Positions 20,948-30,765 of a stretch of DNA of 64,000 bases are shown one piece after another. This DNA is from Malikia spinosa (lineage in GTDB: Bacteria; Pseudomonadota; Gammaproteobacteria; Burkholderiales; Burkholderiaceae_C): contig NZ_PVLR01000006.1 of NCBI RefSeq assembly GCF_002980625.1, positions 80,502-144,501 on the forward strand, written 5' to 3'. Positions within the stretch are counted from its first letter, which is position 1; each line of letters opens with the position of its first letter. The position numbers and the translations under genes are program-made. Under the pieces are notes generated by a model. That model saw only the letters and a list, made by a program, of their open reading frames with translations, was not told the DNA's origin and searched no databases.

Positions 20948-21877
20948 ATGGAAGTCTTGCTTCAGCAGATCATCAACGGTCTGGTGCTGGGCAGCATGTA
21001 TGCCCTGGTCGCCCTCGGCTACACCATGGTCTATGGCATCGTGAACCTGATCAACTTCGCCCATGGCGAAGTGTTGATGGTCGGCGCCTTGACCTGCTGG
21101 ACCCTGGTCGGCTTGCTGCAGGAGGCCTTTCCCGGCCTGCCGGGCTGGGTCGTGCTGCTGGTCGCGATGGCGCTGGCCAGCGTGGTCGCTGCCGCGCTCA
21201 ACTGGACCATCGAACGCGTGGCCTACCGGCGCCTGCGCAACAGCCCCAAGCTCGCGCCGATGCTGACCGCGATGGGCATGAGCATCCTGCTGCAGACGCT
21301 GGCCATGATCATCTGGAAGCCCAACTACAAGTCGTTCCCGACCCTGCTGCCGAGCACGCCCTACGAGTTCGGTGGCGCGGTGATCACGCCGACCCAGATC
21401 ATGATCCTGGGCCTGACCGCGGTGTCGCTGGCGGTGCTGATGTGGCTGGTCAACTCGACCAGCCTGGGCCGCGCGATGCGCGCGACCTCCGAGAACCCGC
21501 GCGTGGCCAGCCTGATGGGCGTGCGGCCCGACTTCGTGATCGGCTCGACCTTCGTGATCGGCGCCGTGCTGGCGACCATCGCGGGCGTGATGTGGGCGTC
21601 CAACTACGGCACGGTGCAGCACACCATGGGCATGCTGCCGGGCCTGAAGGCCTTCACGGCGGCGGTGTTCGGTGGCATCGGCAACCTGGCTGGCGCCGTC
21701 GTCGGCGGCCTGCTGCTGGGCCTGATCGAGGCGATCGGCTCGGGTTACATCGGCGAGCTGACCGGCGGCGTGCTGGGCAGCCACTACACCGACATCTTCG
21801 CTTTCGTCGTGCTGATCATCATGCTGACCCTGCGCCCCTCGGGCCTGCTGGGCGAGCGCGTGGCCGACCGTGCCTGA
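20948..21877 (+). CDS. livH: Branched-chain amino acid ABC transporter, permease LivH
   Basis: This 309-residue inner-membrane permease has eight or so hydrophobic helices. The start MEVLLQQIINGLVLGSMYAL and YGIVNLINFAHGEVLMVGA are diagnostic of LivH-type permeases for Leu/Ile/Val uptake. The EAA-like cytoplasmic loop RAMRATSENPRVASLMGV contacts the ATPase. The ATG at 20948 has TGGAG upstream; the longer frame has no family similarity. It is first of livHMGF, separated from livM by a 15-base gap. Confidence 0.95.
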   Translation: MEVLLQQIINGLVLGSMYALVALGYTMVYGIVNLINFAHGEVLMVGALTCWTLVGLLQEAFPGLPGWVVLLVAMALASVVAAALNWTIERVAYRRLRNSPKLAPMLTAMGMSILLQTLAMIIWKPNYKSFPTLLPSTPYEFGGAVITPTQIMILGLTAVSLAVLMWLVNSTSLGRAMRATSENPRVASLMGVRPDFVIGSTFVIGAVLATIAGVMWASNYGTVQHTMGMLPGLKAFTAAVFGGIGNLAGAVVGGLLLGLIEAIGSGYIGELTGGVLGSHYTDIFAFVVLIIMLTLRPSGLLGERVADRA

Positions 21878-21892
21878 GGCCAGGAGAACCCC

Positions 21893-22969
21893 ATGAAACT
21901 GAACAAACTTCAAACGCTGCTGTTCGCGCTGGCGCTGCTGCTGTTGCCACTGCTGCTGCAGAGCTTCGGCAACGCCTGGGTCCGGATAGCCGACATGGCG
22001 CTGCTCTACGTGATGCTGGCGCTGGGCCTGAACATCGTGGTCGGCTATGCCGGCCTGCTCGACCTGGGCTATGTCGCCTTCTTCGCGGTCGGGGCCTACC
22101 TCTACGGCCTGCTGTCCTCGCCCCACCTGATCGACACCTTCCCGGCCATCGCCGCGATGTTCCCGGACGGCATGCACATGTCGTTGCTGCTGATCGTGCC
22201 GCTGGCGGCGCTGCTCGCTGGCGTGGCCGGCGTGCTGCTGGGTGCGCCCACGCTCAAGCTGCGCGGCGACTACCTGGCGATCGTGACGCTGGGTTTTGGC
22301 GAGATCATCCGCGTCTTCATGAACAACCTGGATCATCCGGTCAACATCACCAACGGGCCCAAGGGCATCGACCAGATCGACTCGATTCACCTGTTCGGCC
22401 TCAACTTCGGCAAGAAGCTGGAACTGTTCGGCTTCGAGATCGCCTCGGTCACGCTCTACTTCTACCTGTTCCTGGCGCTGGTGATCGGGGTCGTCGTGAT
22501 CTCGCACCGGATCGAGAACTCGCGCATCGGCCGCGCCTGGATGGCGATCCGCGAGGACGAGATCGCCGCCAAGGCGATGGGCATCAACACCCGCAACATG
22601 AAGCTGCTGGCCTTCGGCATGGGGGCCAGCTTCGGCGGCATCTCGGGCTCGATGTTCGCCGGCTTCCAGGGCTTCATCTCGCCCGAATCCTTCAGCCTGC
22701 TCGAGTCGGTCATGATCGTCGCGATGGTCGTGCTCGGCGGCATCGGCCACCTGCCCGGCGTGATCCTGGGCGCGGTGCTGCTGTCCGCGCTGCCCGAGGT
22801 GCTGCGCTATGTCGCAGGTCCCTTGCAGGCCATGACCGACGGACGCCTCGACGCCTCGATCCTGCGCCAGCTGCTAACCGCACTGGCCATGATCGTCGTG
22901 ATGCTGATGCGTCCGCGCGGCCTGTGGCCGACCTCCGAGCATGGCAAGAGCCTGCAGCATGTCAAGTGA
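21893..22969 (+). CDS. livM: Branched-chain amino acid ABC transporter, permease LivM
   Basis: This 358-residue second permease subunit contains ALGLNIVVGYAGLLDLGYVAFFAVGAY and the ATPase-contact loop RAWMAIREDEIAAKAMGINTRNMK, both characteristic of LivM. It forms the membrane channel with LivH. A GGAG site precedes the ATG at 21893. It sits third-of-a-turn close to both neighbours in the operon, with a 16-base gap to livG. Confidence 0.95.
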   Translation: MKLNKLQTLLFALALLLLPLLLQSFGNAWVRIADMALLYVMLALGLNIVVGYAGLLDLGYVAFFAVGAYLYGLLSSPHLIDTFPAIAAMFPDGMHMSLLLIVPLAALLAGVAGVLLGAPTLKLRGDYLAIVTLGFGEIIRVFMNNLDHPVNITNGPKGIDQIDSIHLFGLNFGKKLELFGFEIASVTLYFYLFLALVIGVVVISHRIENSRIGRAWMAIREDEIAAKAMGINTRNMKLLAFGMGASFGGISGSMFAGFQGFISPESFSLLESVMIVAMVVLGGIGHLPGVILGAVLLSALPEVLRYVAGPLQAMTDGRLDASILRQLLTALAMIVVMLMRPRGLWPTSEHGKSLQHVK

Positions 22970-22985
22970 GCCGCAAGGAAAAACC

Positions 22986-23756
22986 ATGGCAGAAACCGTA
23001 CTGAAAGTCGCCGGCATCTCGAAACGCTTCGGCGGCCTGCAAGCCCTGTCCGAGGTCGGGCTCACGATCACCCGCGGCCAGGTCTATGGCCTGATCGGGC
23101 CCAACGGTGCCGGCAAGACCACCTTCTTCAACGTCATCACTGGCCTCTACACGCCCGACAGCGGGACCTTCGAGCTCGGCGGCAAGCCCTACCGGCCGAG
23201 CGCCGTGCACGAGGTGGCCAAGGCCGGCATCGCGCGCACCTTCCAGAACATCCGGCTCTTTGCCGAGATGACCGCGCTCGAGAACGTGATGGTGGGTCGC
23301 CACCTGCGCACGAAGTCGGGCCTGCTCGGCGCGATCCTGCGCACGCCCGGCTTCAAGGCCGAGGAGCGCGCCATCGCCGAGCGCGCGCGCGAACTGCTCG
23401 ACTATGTCGGCATCGGCAAGTACGCCGACTTCAAGGCGCGCACGCTGAGCTACGGCGACCAGCGCCGGCTCGAGATCGCGCGCGCACTGGCGACCGATCC
23501 GCAGCTGATCGCGCTCGACGAGCCGGCCGCCGGCATGAACGCGACCGAGAAGGTCATGCTGCGCGAGTTGATCGAGCGTATCCGCCAAGACAACCGCACC
23601 GTGCTGCTGATCGAGCACGACGTCAAGCTGGTCATGGGCCTGTGCGACCGCGTCACCGTGCTCGAGTACGGCAAGCTGCTGGCCGAGGGCACGCCGCACG
23701 AGGTCCAGCACAACGAAAAAGTCATCGAAGCCTATCTGGGCACCGGAGCACATTGA
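22986..23756 (+). CDS. livG: Branched-chain amino acid ABC transporter, ATPase LivG
   Basis: This 256-residue ATPase has Walker A GPNGAGKT (38-45), the LivG-type signature LSYGDQRRLEIARAL, and Walker B LIALDEPAAGMN followed by the switch His in IEHDVKLVM. It powers the LivHM channel. The ATG at 22986 follows AAGGAAAAACC; an in-frame upstream extension overlaps livM and is rejected. It is separated from livF by one base. Confidence 0.95.
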   Translation: MAETVLKVAGISKRFGGLQALSEVGLTITRGQVYGLIGPNGAGKTTFFNVITGLYTPDSGTFELGGKPYRPSAVHEVAKAGIARTFQNIRLFAEMTALENVMVGRHLRTKSGLLGAILRTPGFKAEERAIAERARELLDYVGIGKYADFKARTLSYGDQRRLEIARALATDPQLIALDEPAAGMNATEKVMLRELIERIRQDNRTVLLIEHDVKLVMGLCDRVTVLEYGKLLAEGTPHEVQHNEKVIEAYLGTGAH

Positions 23757-23757
23757 T

Positions 23758-24474
<717 letters not shown>

Positions 24475-24516
24475 AGCCTCCCGCCCCGGGCGCCGAGTGG
24501 TTTCCGGGCTTGCCGT

Positions 24517-25467
24517 TCAGGCGGTCCTGGCCTGGTTGTGATCCAGGTCGGGCTTGTGCCACGGGTCCAGGTGGGTCATCAGGTTCAGCACCCGATGCCG
24601 CTGCAGCACCCGGTTGCGCGCCTCGACGGTGATGTCGTGGCCGGCCTCGACGTTCAGGCTGGCGTCGACCTCCAGGTGGGCGTCGACCACGATCATGTCG
24701 CCCATCTTGCGCGTGCGCACGTCATGCACGCCTTCGACCCCCGGCGTGTCGAGCAGGGTCTGCCGGATCGCGGCCACTTCCTCTTCGTCGACCGCGCGGT
24801 CCATCAGGTCGTGCAAGGCTTCCCAGCTGAAGCCCCAGCCCATCTTGGTCACCATGGCGCCGACGATCAAGGCAGCGATCGGATCGAGGATCGGATAGCC
24901 GGCCAGGTTGCCGATGATGCCGATGCCGACCACCAGCGACGAGGCCGCATCGGAGCGGGCATGCCAGGCATTGGCCACCAGCATGCTCGACTTGACGCGC
25001 TTGGCGACCGTCAGCATGTAGCGAAACAGCAGCTCCTTGCTGATCAGCGCGCCACCCGCGACCCAGAGCGCCAGCACATGCACCTCGGGCACGGTTTCGG
25101 GCGACTCGAGCTTGTGCACGGCCGACCAGAGCATGCCCAGGCCGACCGCCAGCAGCAGCAGGCCCAGCACCAGCGAGGCAGCCGTCTCGAAGCGGTGATG
25201 GCCGTAAGGGTGGTCGGCGTCCGCGTCCTTGCGGCTGTGATGGCCGGCCAGCAGCACCACGAAGTCGGCCACCAGGTCCGACAGCGAGTGAATGCCGTCG
25301 GCGATCAGGCCTTGCGACTTCGAGAAGATGCCAGCCAGGATCTGCAGCAGGGTCAGCACCAGGTTGACGCCTACGCTGACCCAGGTGCTGCGGGTGGCGG
25401 CGGCGATGCGTTCGGCCGGCGTGTGGCCGCTGTCTTCGCTGTCCTCGGCCAGATCGGTGAATTTCAT
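24517..25467 (-). CDS. Cation diffusion facilitator (divalent metal efflux) family protein
   Basis: This 316-residue protein has six membrane helices and a cytosolic C-terminal ferredoxin-like domain. The metal-site motifs are IADGIHSLSDLVADF in helix 2 and NAWHARSDAASSLVV in helix 5, the HxxxD pair of CDF exporters. A short His-rich loop (ADHPYGHHR) follows helix 2. Members export Zn, Fe, Co or Mn against protons, and the sequence does not decide between them. It converges with livF and is divergent from rsmB. Confidence 0.9.
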   Translation of the reverse strand: MKFTDLAEDSEDSGHTPAERIAAATRSTWVSVGVNLVLTLLQILAGIFSKSQGLIADGIHSLSDLVADFVVLLAGHHSRKDADADHPYGHHRFETAASLVLGLLLLAVGLGMLWSAVHKLESPETVPEVHVLALWVAGGALISKELLFRYMLTVAKRVKSSMLVANAWHARSDAASSLVVGIGIIGNLAGYPILDPIAALIVGAMVTKMGWGFSWEALHDLMDRAVDEEEVAAIRQTLLDTPGVEGVHDVRTRKMGDMIVVDAHLEVDASLNVEAGHDITVEARNRVLQRHRVLNLMTHLDPWHKPDLDHNQARTA

Positions 25468-25635
25468 AAGTCTTTCCTTTGCGGTCTAGGCTCTGCCCGA
25501 AAGGGCAATCTGTCATCTTATTGGCAGCAGATGAAGCTGTGATGATGCGCCGGGCCGGGTGGCTTCGCGATAATGGCAGCATCCCGTCCCGAATCCGGCC
25601 TTGCGCGCTGTCCGCGCGGCCCGTCATCGCACCGA

Positions 25636-26964
25636 ATGAATTCACCGATCCCCTTGTCCGATCAGCTGGCCGCTGCCGCCCGCACCCTCCTGGCCGTCGA
25701 GCAGGGCCGTTCCCTGACCGATGTGCTGGCCAAGACCCCGGCGCGGCTGCGCCCTGGCGTGCAGGCCCTGGCCTTCCACGCGCTGCGCCACTGGGGCGAG
25801 GCCGGCGTGTTGATTGGCCTGCTGGCCGAGCGTCCGCCCGAGGGCGCTGCGCGCGCGTTGCTCGGGCTGGCCCTGACGCTGCTGCTGCCGCAGGCCGTCG
25901 GCGGCAACGTCAGCTATGCCGCCCACACCGTGGTCGACCAGTCGGTGCAGGCCTTGCAGCAGCTCAAGCTGCCAGCCGGGCTGGCCGGCTTCGTCAACGC
26001 CTGCCTGCGCCGCTACCTGCGCGAGCAGGACGAGCTGCTGCTCAAGGCTGGCGAGGACCTGCAGGCGCGCTGGAACCACCCATTCTGGTGGGTGCAGCGC
26101 GTGCGGCGCGACCACCCGCAGCATTGGCAGGCCATCCTGGCCACCAACAACCGGCCGGCGCCGATGGTGCTGCGCGTCAACCGTCGCCGTGTCGGGCGCG
26201 ACGACTACCTGCAGACCCTGCGCGCCCAGGGCCTGCTGGCCGAGCCGGTAGGCCGGGACGGCATCGCACTGGCGCAGGCGGTCGCGGTGGATCGGCTGCC
26301 GGGCTGGGAGCAGGGCCACTGCTCGGTACAGGACCTGGCGGCCCAGCTGGCGGCACCGCTGCTGCTCGACGGCGCCCAGCTGCCGGCCGGCGCGCGGGTG
26401 CTCGACGCCTGCGCCGCCCCCGGCGGCAAGACGGCGCATCTGCTCGAGTGCGCCGAGCTCGACCTGCTGGCGCTCGACGTCGATCCGCAGCGCTGCGAGC
26501 GCATCCGTGACAACCTGCGGCGCCTGGGCCTCCAGGCCGAGGTGAAGCCGGCCGACGCCGCCGAAACCGACCGCTGGTGGGATGGTCGGGCCTTCGATGC
26601 CATCTTGCTCGATGCGCCCTGCACGGCGTCGGGCATCGTGCGCCGCCACCCCGACGTGCGCTGGCTGCGTCGCCCGGGCGACATCGCCCAGCTGGCCGCG
26701 CAGCAGCTGCGCCTGCTCGAGGCGCTCTGGCCGACGCTGGGCGCGGGCGGGCGGCTGCTCTACTGCACCTGCTCGGTGTTCAAGGCCGAGGGCGAGCAGC
26801 AGGTGCGCGACTTCCTGCAGCGCCATCCCGACGCCCAGCTGCTGCCTTCGCCGGGGCACCTGATGCCGGGCGAGGCCTTGTCGGGTGGCAGCGACGGCGC
26901 TGATAATCTGGTCGGGATGGACGGATTCTTTTATGCCCTGCTGCTCAAGCGCCCGGCCGGTTGA
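25636..26964 (+). CDS. rsmB: 16S rRNA (cytosine(967)-C5)-methyltransferase
   Basis: This 442-residue enzyme methylates C967 of 16S rRNA. It has an N-terminal NusB-like RNA-binding domain (about 1-140), then a Rossmann methyltransferase with SAM motif VLDACAAPGGKTAHLLE. Two catalytic cysteines are visible: Cys329 in DAPCTASG and Cys379 in YCTCS. The ATG at 25636 was chosen over an in-frame ATG at 25573, since homologues begin close to the NusB domain. The start of the DUF4390 gene probably lies inside its 3' end. Confidence 0.93.
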   Translation: MNSPIPLSDQLAAAARTLLAVEQGRSLTDVLAKTPARLRPGVQALAFHALRHWGEAGVLIGLLAERPPEGAARALLGLALTLLLPQAVGGNVSYAAHTVVDQSVQALQQLKLPAGLAGFVNACLRRYLREQDELLLKAGEDLQARWNHPFWWVQRVRRDHPQHWQAILATNNRPAPMVLRVNRRRVGRDDYLQTLRAQGLLAEPVGRDGIALAQAVAVDRLPGWEQGHCSVQDLAAQLAAPLLLDGAQLPAGARVLDACAAPGGKTAHLLECAELDLLALDVDPQRCERIRDNLRRLGLQAEVKPADAAETDRWWDGRAFDAILLDAPCTASGIVRRHPDVRWLRRPGDIAQLAAQQLRLLEALWPTLGAGGRLLYCTCSVFKAEGEQQVRDFLQRHPDAQLLPSPGHLMPGEALSGGSDGADNLVGMDGFFYALLLKRPAG

Positions 26965-27622
26965 TGCACCTGTCGGGCGTCGCCGCGCCATGCTGGCGCT
27001 GGCAGCCGTGCTGCTGCTGGCTACCGGCCCTGTCAGCGCGGCGCTGGAGTCGCCCGCCGCCGATCCGGCCCAGCTCGCTCTGGTGCGCCGCAGCGAGGGC
27101 CTGTTCCTGTCGGCCCGGCTGCCGCTCGAGATCAGCCCCACGGTCGAAGAGGTGCTGCGCAAGGGCGTGCCGCTGCATTTCCTCTGGAAGGCCGACCTGA
27201 TCCAGTCGCGCTGGTACTGGCTCGACAAGACCGTGGCCAGCGTGGCGCGCACGGTCCGGCTCGCCTACCAGCCGCTCACCAGGCGCTGGCGCCTGAGCTA
27301 TGCCTCCGGCACGCCCGGCGCCGCCGGACTGCAGTACGGCCTGCACCAGAACTTCGACAGCCTGGCCGATGCGCTGCTCAGCGCCGGCCATGTCTCGAAC
27401 TGGAAGCTGATCGACGCGGCGCGCTGGAGCGGAGCCGGCGAGCAGCGTGTCGAGTTCAGCTTCGCGCTCGACCTGACCCAGCTGCCGCGGCCGTTCCAGC
27501 TCGGCCTGTTCAACCAGAGCAGCTGGAACATCTCGCTGCAAAAGACGCTCGACGTGCCTGATCAGATCAGCAACGAGGCTGAGCCGGCGCTGCCGGATTC
27601 CAGGTCCGAGGACGACGCGTGA
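26933..27622 (+). CDS. DUF4390 domain-containing exported protein
   Basis: This protein of about 229 residues has basic GRRR followed by a hydrophobic Leu/Ala signal core ending VSAA, then a beta-rich domain (LFLSARLPLEISPTVEEVLRKGVPLHF, SRWYWLDKTVA, WNISLQKTLDV) matching the DUF4390 family. That family is almost always encoded between rsmB and ntrY in beta-proteobacteria. Its function is unknown; a periplasmic role linked to NtrYX signalling is inference from context only. The ATG at 26933 gives a positively charged signal n-region and overlaps rsmB; an internal ATG at 26990 is the alternative. Its stop overlaps ntrY (GTGA). Confidence 0.8.
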   Translation: MPCCSSARPVDAPVGRRRAMLALAAVLLLATGPVSAALESPAADPAQLALVRRSEGLFLSARLPLEISPTVEEVLRKGVPLHFLWKADLIQSRWYWLDKTVASVARTVRLAYQPLTRRWRLSYASGTPGAAGLQYGLHQNFDSLADALLSAGHVSNWKLIDAARWSGAGEQRVEFSFALDLTQLPRPFQLGLFNQSSWNISLQKTLDVPDQISNEAEPALPDSRSEDDA

Positions 27623-29910
27623 AAGCCGGTGCCCCGGCCACCTCGGGCTCGGTGTTGCCGTCCGGCCCCGGCCGCTGGGCCATCGTGCTGGGGTTGCTGT
27701 TCATGGTGGGCGTCGCGCTTGTGCTGCTGTTCCTGTTGACGCTGGCGACCGACAACCGGGCCTTCTACGAGGCCAACTTCGCGCGCCTGGTCGGCATCAA
27801 CGTCGCCGTCGCCGTCGTGTTCCTGCTGGTGATCGTCGGCCTGGCCGTCCAGCTGGTGCTGCGCCTGCGCCGGCGGCGCTTCGGCAGCCAGCTCATGCTC
27901 AAGCTCGCGGCGATCTTCTCGCTGGTGGGCTTCCTGCCCGGCCTGCTGGTCTATCTGGTGTCGTATCAGTTCGTCTCGCGCTCGATCGAGAACTGGTTCG
28001 ACGTGCGGGTCGAGTCCGCGCTGAGCGCCGGCCTCAGCCTGGGCCGCACCACCCTCGACACGCTGGCGGTTGATCTGGCCAACAAGACCCGGGTCGCCGC
28101 CGCCGGTCTGGCTGGCAGCAGCAATGCCGGTGCCGGCCTGGCGCTCGAGCGGCTGCGCGAGCAGCTCTCGGCCGCCGACCTGGTGCTCTGGAGCTCGAAC
28201 GGTCAGGCCGTTGCCAGCGCCGGCGAGTCGCGCTTCAAGCTGAACCCGGAGCGCCCGAGTCCGTCCGATCTGCGCGCGACCCGGCGCGATCGCGTGATCG
28301 CCAGCATCGAGGGCCTGGAGGAGCAGGACGGCGCCTCGAACCCGTCCGGGCCGGCCAGCCAGCCGCGCATCAAGGTGCTGGCGCTGGTGGCCGCCGCCGG
28401 TTTCGGCCTGCAGGACGAGCCGCGCTATCTGCAGGTCAGCGCCCCGTTGCCGGCGCTGCTGGTGGCCGATGCGCTCGCGGTCCAGGTCGCGCATCGCGAA
28501 TACCAGGAGCGCTCGCTGGCGCGCGACGGCCTGCGCCGGCTCTATATCGGCACGCTCACGCTCACGCTGTTCCTGGCGCTGTTCGGCGCCGTGTTGCTGG
28601 CCGTGCTGCTGGGCAACCAGCTGGTGCGCCCGCTGCTGATGCTGGCCGCCGGCATGCGCGATGTCGCGCGCGGCGACCTCGGCCCCAAGCTCGCGCTGTC
28701 CTCGCGCGATGAGCTCGCCGGCCTGACGCGCGACTTCGCGCACATGACGCAGGAGCTCTCCGATGCGCGCCAGGCGGTGCAAAGCAGCATGCAGCAGGTC
28801 GACACCGCCCGCGCCAACCTGCAGACCATTCTCGACAACCTGACCGCGGGCGTGGTGGTGCTCGACGCCCGGGGCCGCATCCTGAGCGCCAACCCCGGCG
28901 CCACCCGCATCCTGCGTGCGCCACTGACCGCCCATCAATGGCAGGGCCTGCAGACCGTGCCCGGGCTCGAGGGCTTTGCCCACTGGGTGCAGCAGCAGTT
29001 CGACCGCTTCCTCGGCGAATCCGCGCACGAGCAGGGCCATTGGCAGCAGTCCTTCGAGCTGCGTCCCGCCCATGCCAACGTCGCCGATCTGGCCCACCCC
29101 GCTGGCGGCGGCGACCATGTCACGCTGATCGCGCGCGGTGCCCTGCTGCCGCATGACGAGCGCCTGCTGGTGTTCGACGACGTGTCCGAGATCATCTCGG
29201 CCCAGCGCGCCCAGGCCTGGGGCGAGGTCGCGCGCCGACTCGCGCACGAGATCAAGAATCCGCTGACCCCGATCCAGCTGTCGGCCGAGCGCCTGGCCAT
29301 GAAGCTCGAGGGCAAGCTCGAGGGCCAGGATGCCGCGCTGCTGGGCCGCTCGGTGCGCATCATCGTCGATCAGGTCGACGCAATGAAGCGGCTGGTCAAC
29401 GACTTCCGCGACTATGCGCGCCTGCCGGCGGCGCAGCTGATGCCGATCGACCTCAACGCGCTGATCAGCGACATCCTGGTGCTGTACGACCCCACCAGCG
29501 TGCCGGTGCAGCTCGACCTCGAGCCCGTGCCCCTGGTGCTGGCCGATGCCCAGCAGGTGCGCCAGGTCATCCACAACCTGGTGCAGAACGCCCAGGACGC
29601 CACGCCGCCGGGTGCCGGCCCGGTGCTGCTGCAGACCCGTTTGACCGAAAGCGGGCGCCGGGTCCGGCTGGTGGTGCAGGACAATGGACCCGGTTTCCCC
29701 GAGGCCATACTCAAGCGCGCCTTCGAGCCCTATGTGACGACCAAGTCCAAGGGCACCGGGCTGGGCCTGGCAGTGGTCAAGAAGATCATGGACGAACATG
29801 GCGGCCGGATCGACATCGGCCACCGTCTGGACGGTGAGCGTATCCTGGGGGCCAGAGTCTCGTTATCATTCAAGGTTGCGCAAACGCAACAAGACGAAGC
29901 GACAAGCTAG
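27619..29910 (+). CDS. ntrY: NtrY-like sensor histidine kinase
   Basis: This is a 763-residue membrane kinase. It has at least three N-terminal membrane helices (about 15-40, 55-80, 95-115), a periplasmic/extracytoplasmic segment, another helix near 305-330, HAMP (about 330-380), PAS (about 395-510), the dimerisation domain with phospho-acceptor His543 in LAHEIKNPLTPIQLS, and an HATPase domain with NLVQNAQDA, DNGPGFP and GTGLGLAVVKKI. This order matches NtrY, which senses nitrogen or redox state and signals to NtrX. A GTG start overlaps the DUF4390 stop, and ntrX follows after 17 bases. Confidence 0.92.
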   Translation: MKAGAPATSGSVLPSGPGRWAIVLGLLFMVGVALVLLFLLTLATDNRAFYEANFARLVGINVAVAVVFLLVIVGLAVQLVLRLRRRRFGSQLMLKLAAIFSLVGFLPGLLVYLVSYQFVSRSIENWFDVRVESALSAGLSLGRTTLDTLAVDLANKTRVAAAGLAGSSNAGAGLALERLREQLSAADLVLWSSNGQAVASAGESRFKLNPERPSPSDLRATRRDRVIASIEGLEEQDGASNPSGPASQPRIKVLALVAAAGFGLQDEPRYLQVSAPLPALLVADALAVQVAHREYQERSLARDGLRRLYIGTLTLTLFLALFGAVLLAVLLGNQLVRPLLMLAAGMRDVARGDLGPKLALSSRDELAGLTRDFAHMTQELSDARQAVQSSMQQVDTARANLQTILDNLTAGVVVLDARGRILSANPGATRILRAPLTAHQWQGLQTVPGLEGFAHWVQQQFDRFLGESAHEQGHWQQSFELRPAHANVADLAHPAGGGDHVTLIARGALLPHDERLLVFDDVSEIISAQRAQAWGEVARRLAHEIKNPLTPIQLSAERLAMKLEGKLEGQDAALLGRSVRIIVDQVDAMKRLVNDFRDYARLPAAQLMPIDLNALISDILVLYDPTSVPVQLDLEPVPLVLADAQQVRQVIHNLVQNAQDATPPGAGPVLLQTRLTESGRRVRLVVQDNGPGFPEAILKRAFEPYVTTKSKGTGLGLAVVKKIMDEHGGRIDIGHRLDGERILGARVSLSFKVAQTQQDEATS

Positions 29911-29927
29911 GGATTATTGGCAAGGCC

Positions 29928-30593
29928 ATGGCAAACATACTGGTGGTGGACGACGAGCTGGGCATCCGCGAGCTCTTGTTCGAGATCCTTAACGATGAAG
30001 GCCACGCCGTCGAGCTGGCCGAGAACGCCGCGCAGGCGCGAGCCTTGCGCGAGCGCCAGCGTCCCGATCTGGTGTTGCTCGACATCTGGATGCCCGACAC
30101 CGATGGCGTGACGCTGCTCAAGGAATGGTCGGCCGCCGGCCAGCTGACCATGCCGGTCATCATGATGAGCGGTCACGCCACCATCGACACCGCAGTCGAA
30201 GCCACCCGCATCGGCGCGATGGCCTTCCTGGAAAAACCGATCACCTTGCAAAAGCTGCTGCAGTCGGTCGCGCAGGGCCTGGACAAGCTCGTCGCTCGCC
30301 CGGCTCCAGCGCCTGCCAGCGTCGTTGCAGTGGCGCCCGATGCCGAACTGCTGCCCGCGCCCGAGAGCGTCTTGTTGCCCGAGCGCGCGCCCGTCAGCCA
30401 GTTCGATTTCGACCTGCCGCTGCGCGAGGCGCGCGATGCCTTCGAGCGCGCCTATTTCGAGTTTCATCTGGTCCAGGAGCATGGCTCGATGACCCGGGTG
30501 GCGGAAAAGACCGGCCTCGAGCGCACCCATCTGTATCGCAAGCTCAAGCAACTCGGCATCGACCTGTCCAAAACAAAGCGCAACGCCATGTGA
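29928..30593 (+). CDS. NtrX-type response regulator, short form without AAA+ domain
   Basis: This 221-residue protein has a receiver domain (1-120) with Asp8/Asp9, phospho-acceptor Asp52 in LLDIWMPDTDG and Lys103. It is joined by an Ala/Pro-rich linker to a C-terminal Fis-type helix-turn-helix (about 170-215, MTRVAEKTGLERTHLYRKLKQLGI). Classical NtrX has a sigma-54-activating AAA+ ATPase between these parts; here it is absent and a linker of about 45 residues takes its place. This suggests it works as a simple DNA-binding regulator with sigma-70. It is paired with the ntrY gene immediately upstream. Confidence 0.9.
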   Translation: MANILVVDDELGIRELLFEILNDEGHAVELAENAAQARALRERQRPDLVLLDIWMPDTDGVTLLKEWSAAGQLTMPVIMMSGHATIDTAVEATRIGAMAFLEKPITLQKLLQSVAQGLDKLVARPAPAPASVVAVAPDAELLPAPESVLLPERAPVSQFDFDLPLREARDAFERAYFEFHLVQEHGSMTRVAEKTGLERTHLYRKLKQLGIDLSKTKRNAM

Positions 30594-30613
30594 AAAAATG
30601 GCGAAAACGCCTC

Positions 30614-30619
30614 TATAAT
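30614..30619 (+). promoter_or_regulatory. Probable -10 element of tRNA-Phe
   Basis: A consensus TATAAT lies 25 bases before the tRNA-Phe 5' end. The hexamer 17 bases upstream (TGAAAA) is a poor -35 match. Confidence 0.6.
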
Positions 30620-30644
30620 CGTTTCCACTGTTGCATACAGCAAT

Positions 30645-30720
30645 GGCCCGGTAGCTCAGTTGGTAGAGCAGCGGATTGAAAATCCGCGTGTCGATGGTTC
30701 GATTCCGTCCCAGGCCACCA
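30645..30720 (+). tRNA. tRNA-Phe (GAA)
   Basis: A 76-nt cloverleaf has the anticodon loop TTGAAAA (GAA) and encoded CCA. D, anticodon and T stems pair well. The acceptor stem GGCCCGG / CCAGGCC has one non-canonical C5-A68 opposition, unusual for this tRNA. Confidence 0.95.
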
Positions 30721-30728
30721 GATATTTC

Positions 30729-30765
30729 AAAAGCCCGTCGCCCTGTGCGATGGGCTTTTGTTTTT
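30729..30765 (+). terminator. Terminator after tRNA-Phe
   Basis: Inverted repeat AAAAGCCCGTCG / CGATGGGCTTTT with a seven-base loop, followed by GTTTTT. Confidence 0.9.

Noticed and set aside
20624..22750. 708-codon minus-strand frame across livH/livM and tRNA-Lys
   Set aside because: It is a shadow frame running through a tRNA gene; livH and livM on the plus strand show clear motifs.
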